Source: Chitinophaga sp. 180180018-3 (lineage in GTDB: Bacteria; Bacteroidota; Bacteroidia; Chitinophagales; Chitinophagaceae). Taken from it: 64,000 nt of DNA. Positions 60,773-64,000 of the stretch are shown piece by piece (within the stretch, counting starts at the first letter, position 1; every line of letters begins with the position of its first letter). The position numbers were made by a program, and so were the translations under genes. The stretch is from contig NZ_CP140772.1 of the NCBI RefSeq assembly GCF_037893185.1, positions 4,712,001-4,776,000 of the forward strand, in the 5' to 3' direction. The notes under the pieces were generated by a model, which was given only the letters and a program-made list of their open reading frames with translations, was not told the origin of the DNA and did no database searches.

Positions 60773-61156
60773 CTATCTTATAAACTCATGCCTGCGTTTT
60801 AATTTTGCAGCAAGATTCACTGTTACATAAAAGTAGATCCCACCCGCCAAATAAGCAGCCACATCCAGCCAATCACCCGTATATTTAGCGGAAACGGCAG
60901 GCATGAGCCATTCAAACACCACTGATACATAGCCCACAATAAACAGTATATAATACAACGGCATTATATAATAAGGATTCCTTACTACAAACAGTCGCAC
61001 CACTATTAAAGCAATATGCGCGATCACCGGTACCGCCAGAAAATCGGTCAGCTGCCCGTTGATAAGGGCCGGCAACGGCAGGCTGTAATACCGGACCAGA
61101 TGCACGACCGTCCAGGCCAACACAGCCACCAATATGGTCAGTAACGACTGTTTCAT
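60773..61156 (-). CDS. Small polytopic membrane protein (VanZ-like appearance)
   Basis: The 127-residue protein has about four membrane helices and a C-terminal GDWLDVAAYLAGGIYFYVTV segment resembling the conserved aspartate-containing helix of small VanZ-like proteins. Its function is unknown. It converges with the kinase gene, and the 61166 gene lies 9 bp upstream, so the two probably form an operon. Confidence 0.75.
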   Translation of the reverse strand: MKQSLLTILVAVLAWTVVHLVRYYSLPLPALINGQLTDFLAVPVIAHIALIVVRLFVVRNPYYIMPLYYILFIVGYVSVVFEWLMPAVSAKYTGDWLDVAAYLAGGIYFYVTVNLAAKLKRRHEFIR

Positions 61157-61165
61157 ATTATCAGA

Positions 61166-61363
61166 TTATAAAGCAAAAGAAACGGCGATGGCGAGCAATG
61201 CCGTAACAACGGCCGCCACTACCGAAAAGGCAGCGAAGCCCACCTGTTTAGCCACTTTTACCGGAACGGAATCCGTGGGCTTTATCGGCAGCACACTGGC
61301 TCTGATCCGTTGGAATACTGTTTTCTTTTCCTCCTGCTGATCATTTACGGTAATGTCTTCCAT
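61166..61363 (-). CDS. Small tail-anchored membrane protein
   Basis: The 65-residue protein has a charged N-terminal half (DITVNDQQEEKKTVFQRIRA) and one C-terminal membrane helix (FAAFSVVAAVVTALLAIAVS). It is the probable first gene of a two-gene unit with the 60773 gene. No family is recognised, but the composition and gene context support a real gene. Confidence 0.65.
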   Translation of the reverse strand: MEDITVNDQQEEKKTVFQRIRASVLPIKPTDSVPVKVAKQVGFAAFSVVAAVVTALLAIAVSFAL

Positions 61364-61399
61364 GATTTTATAATTTAGTACAAATGTACTAAAATTTTT

Positions 61400-61520
61400 G
61401 AAATTAAGAATAGGGAAAGAAGAATTAAGAAATAGCGCGAATAATAAGGCGGATAATGATATTGTTATCCGCCTTATTATTCGCGCTATTTCTTAATTCT
61501 TCTTTCCCTATTCTTAATTC
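61400..61520. repeat. Long palindromic element, copy C
   Basis: Perfect 55-bp arms lie at 61402-61456 and 61465-61519 around the eight-base loop TGATATTG. The right end begins 2 bp after the stop codon of the minus-strand gene at 61522. The outer arm sequence is shared with copies A and B, while the tip (GCGCGAATAATAAGGCGG) is its own. Confidence 0.94.
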
Positions 61521-61521
61521 C

Positions 61522-62289
61522 TCAATGAAACAGCTCTCCGGGTGAGTATCCCCCCCGCTGCTGCTTGTTCCAGGATTCGGAAAAATACTCGCTCAGGTCT
61601 TTGATGTATCTGTAGTACTCATAGTCCGTTTCAAATGATACCAGCAGTTCATAACTGGGCCGGTAGCGGGCCATGAAAGTATCCAGCGCCGGGGATTTCA
61701 GTCCGGTGATCTTTTGTACAAGTGCTTTGTTGAAGCGGTGGTCAATATATTTTTCTCTTTCTTCGCGCTCCAGGAAAACGCGGAAGGCCTCCATTCTTTT
61801 ATTTTTCCGGATGCTGAACAGGGCATCGAGATTGACGCCGGCACCTCCATTCCCACTGGTCAGGTATTCGGGCGCAAAATCGAATACTTTCCGGTATTCA
61901 TTGCGGAATTCCAGGGAATCGAGGTGATAGTTCTGAGGCCTTGTTGCGGATACAACAATCGTGGGCAAAGCGTGTACATCCACATGCAGGCTCATGTCGA
62001 AAGTGCGGTAAGGAGGAATATCAGTTATGGGAAACTTCACCGTATTCTTTCCCTGATAGGAAAAGCTGATAGAGTCGCCAGGTTGTACTTTGATGTTATA
62101 ATGCCCTGCAGAGTCAGTTACGGTGCCTCCGCCGGAGGTATTCCTGACACTTACACCACCCATGCCATAGCGCGCCGTACGATCATATATCGTACCGCTG
62201 ATAATTCGCATTTGGCCTACCACCACCTGAGCTAACAACACCGGTATCAGGAAAATAACAGCCTTTTGTAACAGTTTTTTAATGCCCAT
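61522..62289 (-). CDS. Secreted CarboxypepD_reg-like domain protein
   Basis: The 255-residue protein has a signal peptide (VIFLIPVLLAQVVVGQ). A carboxypeptidase-regulatory-like beta-sandwich follows (about 30-105: ISGTIYDRTARYGMGGVSVR, then TVTDSAGHYNIKVQPGD). The C-terminal 130 residues are charged and helical (FREYRKVFDF-like to YYRYIKDLSEYFSESWNKQQ). Such proteins are common in Bacteroidota next to membrane transport genes. Its role is unknown. Its stop lies 2 bp from palindrome copy C. Confidence 0.85.
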   Translation of the reverse strand: MGIKKLLQKAVIFLIPVLLAQVVVGQMRIISGTIYDRTARYGMGGVSVRNTSGGGTVTDSAGHYNIKVQPGDSISFSYQGKNTVKFPITDIPPYRTFDMSLHVDVHALPTIVVSATRPQNYHLDSLEFRNEYRKVFDFAPEYLTSGNGGAGVNLDALFSIRKNKRMEAFRVFLEREEREKYIDHRFNKALVQKITGLKSPALDTFMARYRPSYELLVSFETDYEYYRYIKDLSEYFSESWNKQQRGGYSPGELFH

Positions 62290-62367
62290 TTCGCTTCCAA
62301 TCTAAGACAGGACGGAAAGATAAGCAAACATCAGAGAAATATTAACAAGCTTTTAGCTTCTGGCTTT

Positions 62368-64000
62368 CTATTCTGACCGGAGGCTTTTCACCGGATTGAG
62401 CATCGCCGTGCGGATAGCCTGATGACTGATAGTCAGCACGGAAATCAACAACGCAATTATGCCCGCCAGGGCAAATACCCACCAACTCAGTGCCGTATGG
62501 TAGTTAAAATTATTCAACCAGCTATTCATCGTATACCAGGCCAGCGGTGTGGCAATAATAACGGCGATCAGCACCAGCCTCAGAAAATCCCTGAACAGGA
62601 AAAGCACGATACCGGACGCGGAAGCCCCCAGTATTTTGCGGATACCGATCTCTTTTGTCCGCTGTGCCGCTACATAAGTGATCAGTCCAAATAACCCCAT
62701 ACAGCTGATAAATACGGCCAGAAATGCAAAATAAGCAGCCAGTTTACCAATATGTTCTTCATCGGAAAATTTTTTCGCATATTCTTCGTCAACAAATTTG
62801 AAAGTAAATGGGACTTCCGGGAAGATTTTTTTGTAGATAGACGCTATAGCGTCCAATGCTCCTGCGGTGCTCATCCGGGGATTTATCTTCAGTAAAAATA
62901 CTTCTCCTGCATTGGGATTCAGGTAAAAAAATGCCGGTTTTACCTGTTCATAGGGCGATTCAATGATCATGTCTTTCACCACTCCTATCACGGTATAGGG
63001 TTTATCCCAGGTAACGGTTTCCCCTACCGGTTGCCTGAGCCCCATATATTTCACAGCAGCCTCGTTCAGGATAATACCTCCGGAATCAGTGACTAAATCG
63101 GAGGAGAAGTCGCGTCCGTTTTTTATTATCCATCCCACTGTTTTGCCAAAGGAAGGCGTCACTCCCATATGCCCGAAATTATCCACCATGCCGGGCGGCT
63201 TGCCCCTCCATTCGAGGCCGCCACTGAAAGAGCTGTGGTAGGTAACCGGACTGCTGGACTCTGTTATTGCCGTGATAACACCGGCGTTATTCAGTTCCTG
63301 CCTGAAAGCTTCAAAATGACGATGCATGCCGTCCAATACTACTTTTACGCTTATAAGCCCATTGTTGGTATAGCCCACCGGCCTGTTCTTCGAATAAATG
63401 ATCTGTTGGGCCACTACTATGGTGCCCACGATCAATACTATTGAAACGGTATACTGGAACGTTACCAGTACTTTCCGGGGCACTGTGGCCATGCGGCCGG
63501 CTTTGTAGGTGCCTTTCAATACTTTTACAGGATTAAAGGAAGACAGATAAAATGCCGGATAACTCCCGGCCAGTAATCCGGTGACAATGCAGCAGGTAAG
63601 TCCGAGTGCCCAATAAACGGGGCTGTTCCAGGGTATGTACATGCTTTTACCGGCTATACCATTGAACAGCGGCAATGCTGCCACCGATATCCCAATAGCC
63701 AGCAGGAAGGCTATGAAGCTGACCAGCAGGGATTCCACAAAGAACTGGGTGATAAGTTGCCGCTGCAGAGAGCCCACTGCCTTTCTGACCCCTACTTCCT
63801 TTGCGCGCTTTTCTGCACGGGCAGTACTGAGGTTCATAAAATTAATGCAGGCCAGCAACAGCACAAAAGCGCCAATGATTGAAAACATCCATACATATCG
63901 TATACGCCCACCCGTATTCACGCCATTTCTGAACTCCGAATACAAATGCCATCTGCTCATAGGATGCAGGAAGATCACAGGTTTTGAGCCTGCCATTTCC
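62368..64000 (-). CDS. MacB/FtsX-type ABC transporter permease, N-terminal part outside window
   Basis: The frame is open to the window end (about 543 codons visible), so the start and first periplasmic domain are missing. It includes a membrane core with CINFMNLSTARAEKRAKEVG and VRKAVGSLQRQLITQFFVES, a second periplasmic MacB-type domain (about 200-420), and a closing FtsX core with RTKEIGIRKILGASASGIV. The Bacteroidota homologues have about 790 residues. It would work with an ATPase encoded elsewhere in lipoprotein or peptide export, or in cell-envelope stress. Confidence 0.9.
   Translation of the reverse strand, partial: EMAGSKPVIFLHPMSRWHLYSEFRNGVNTGGRIRYVWMFSIIGAFVLLLACINFMNLSTARAEKRAKEVGVRKAVGSLQRQLITQFFVESLLVSFIAFLLAIGISVAALPLFNGIAGKSMYIPWNSPVYWALGLTCCIVTGLLAGSYPAFYLSSFNPVKVLKGTYKAGRMATVPRKVLVTFQYTVSIVLIVGTIVVAQQIIYSKNRPVGYTNNGLISVKVVLDGMHRHFEAFRQELNNAGVITAITESSSPVTYHSSFSGGLEWRGKPPGMVDNFGHMGVTPSFGKTVGWIIKNGRDFSSDLVTDSGGIILNEAAVKYMGLRQPVGETVTWDKPYTVIGVVKDMIIESPYEQVKPAFFYLNPNAGEVFLLKINPRMSTAGALDAIASIYKKIFPEVPFTFKFVDEEYAKKFSDEEHIGKLAAYFAFLAVFISCMGLFGLITYVAAQRTKEIGIRKILGASASGIVLFLFRDFLRLVLIAVIIATPLAWYTMNSWLNNFNYHTALSWWVFALAGIIALLISVLTISHQAIRTAMLNPVKSLRSE

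Noticed and set aside
1..64000. tRNA, rRNA, CRISPR arrays, insertion sequences and integrases
   Set aside because: I looked for these on both strands by eye and found no supporting sequence. Low-similarity tRNA genes cannot be fully excluded without a scan.

Overview
The window comes from a Bacteroidota chromosome, most likely a Chitinophaga-like member of the Chitinophagaceae. The evidence is a SusC/SusD pair behind an ECF sigma/FecR couple, several other TonB-dependent and lipoprotein genes with Bacteroidota-type lipoboxes, LytTR/LytS signalling, carboxypeptidase-like regulatory domains, and TAnnTTTG-type promoter boxes. I see no tRNA, rRNA, CRISPR array or integrase.

Layout. 1-5.4 kb is a detoxification and regulation group: an alpha/beta hydrolase cut by the window edge, a GlxA-type AraC regulator, two VOC proteins, an ArsC-type arsenate reductase, and an MFS exporter divergent from a LysR regulator. 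5.5-8.7 kb holds a ThuA protein converging on a secreted GH2 glycosidase. 9.2-13.6 kb holds a GT87-like membrane protein, a PhnA protein, and an MBOAT/SGNH O-acylation pair. 13.7-27.3 kb is one minus-strand carbohydrate locus: sigma, FecR, SusC, SusD, a ThuA/sorbosone-dehydrogenase/PKD/cytochrome c/CBM lipoprotein, a NupG-type permease and two Gfo/Idh/MocA oxidoreductases. It looks like an oxidation-based sugar pathway rather than a hydrolase-based one. 27.5-32.3 kb holds ChrA, an amine oxidase-like flavoprotein, an AraC regulator, a small protein and a zinc alcohol dehydrogenase. 32.4-40.7 kb holds a beta-helix/PDZ protein and a plus-strand operon of TonB receptor, beta-helix lipoprotein and metallophosphoesterase lipoprotein. 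40.8-43.5 kb is AT-rich, with two secreted proteins (one with a JAB/JAMM-like motif) and a truncated DoxX gene. 43.5-46.6 kb is a stand-alone adenylation-carrier-reductase enzyme. 46.8-50.2 kb is a five-gene AT-rich cluster (SPFH/SHOCT protein, two zinc-ribbon proteins, a DUF4375-like protein and one unknown) resembling the membrane-stress ydjGHI arrangement. It is flanked by imperfect direct repeats that include a gene 3' end and terminator. 50.7-56.5 kb is an operon of response regulator, HEAT protein, processive GT2 and TPR/outer-membrane barrel protein, probably for an exopolysaccharide. 57-64 kb holds small membrane proteins, a LytTR regulator/lipoprotein-like sensor kinase pair, a CarboxypepD_reg protein and the C-terminal part of a MacB/FtsX-type permease.

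The most unusual non-coding signal is a family of three long palindromes (11.1, 13.6 and 61.4 kb) with perfect arms of 34, 48 and 55 bp. They share outer sequence but differ at the tips. One supplies the stop codons of two convergent genes. A second small hairpin family (39.46 and 43.12 kb) shares a nearly identical arm in different contexts. All functions are read from sequence motifs without database searches.
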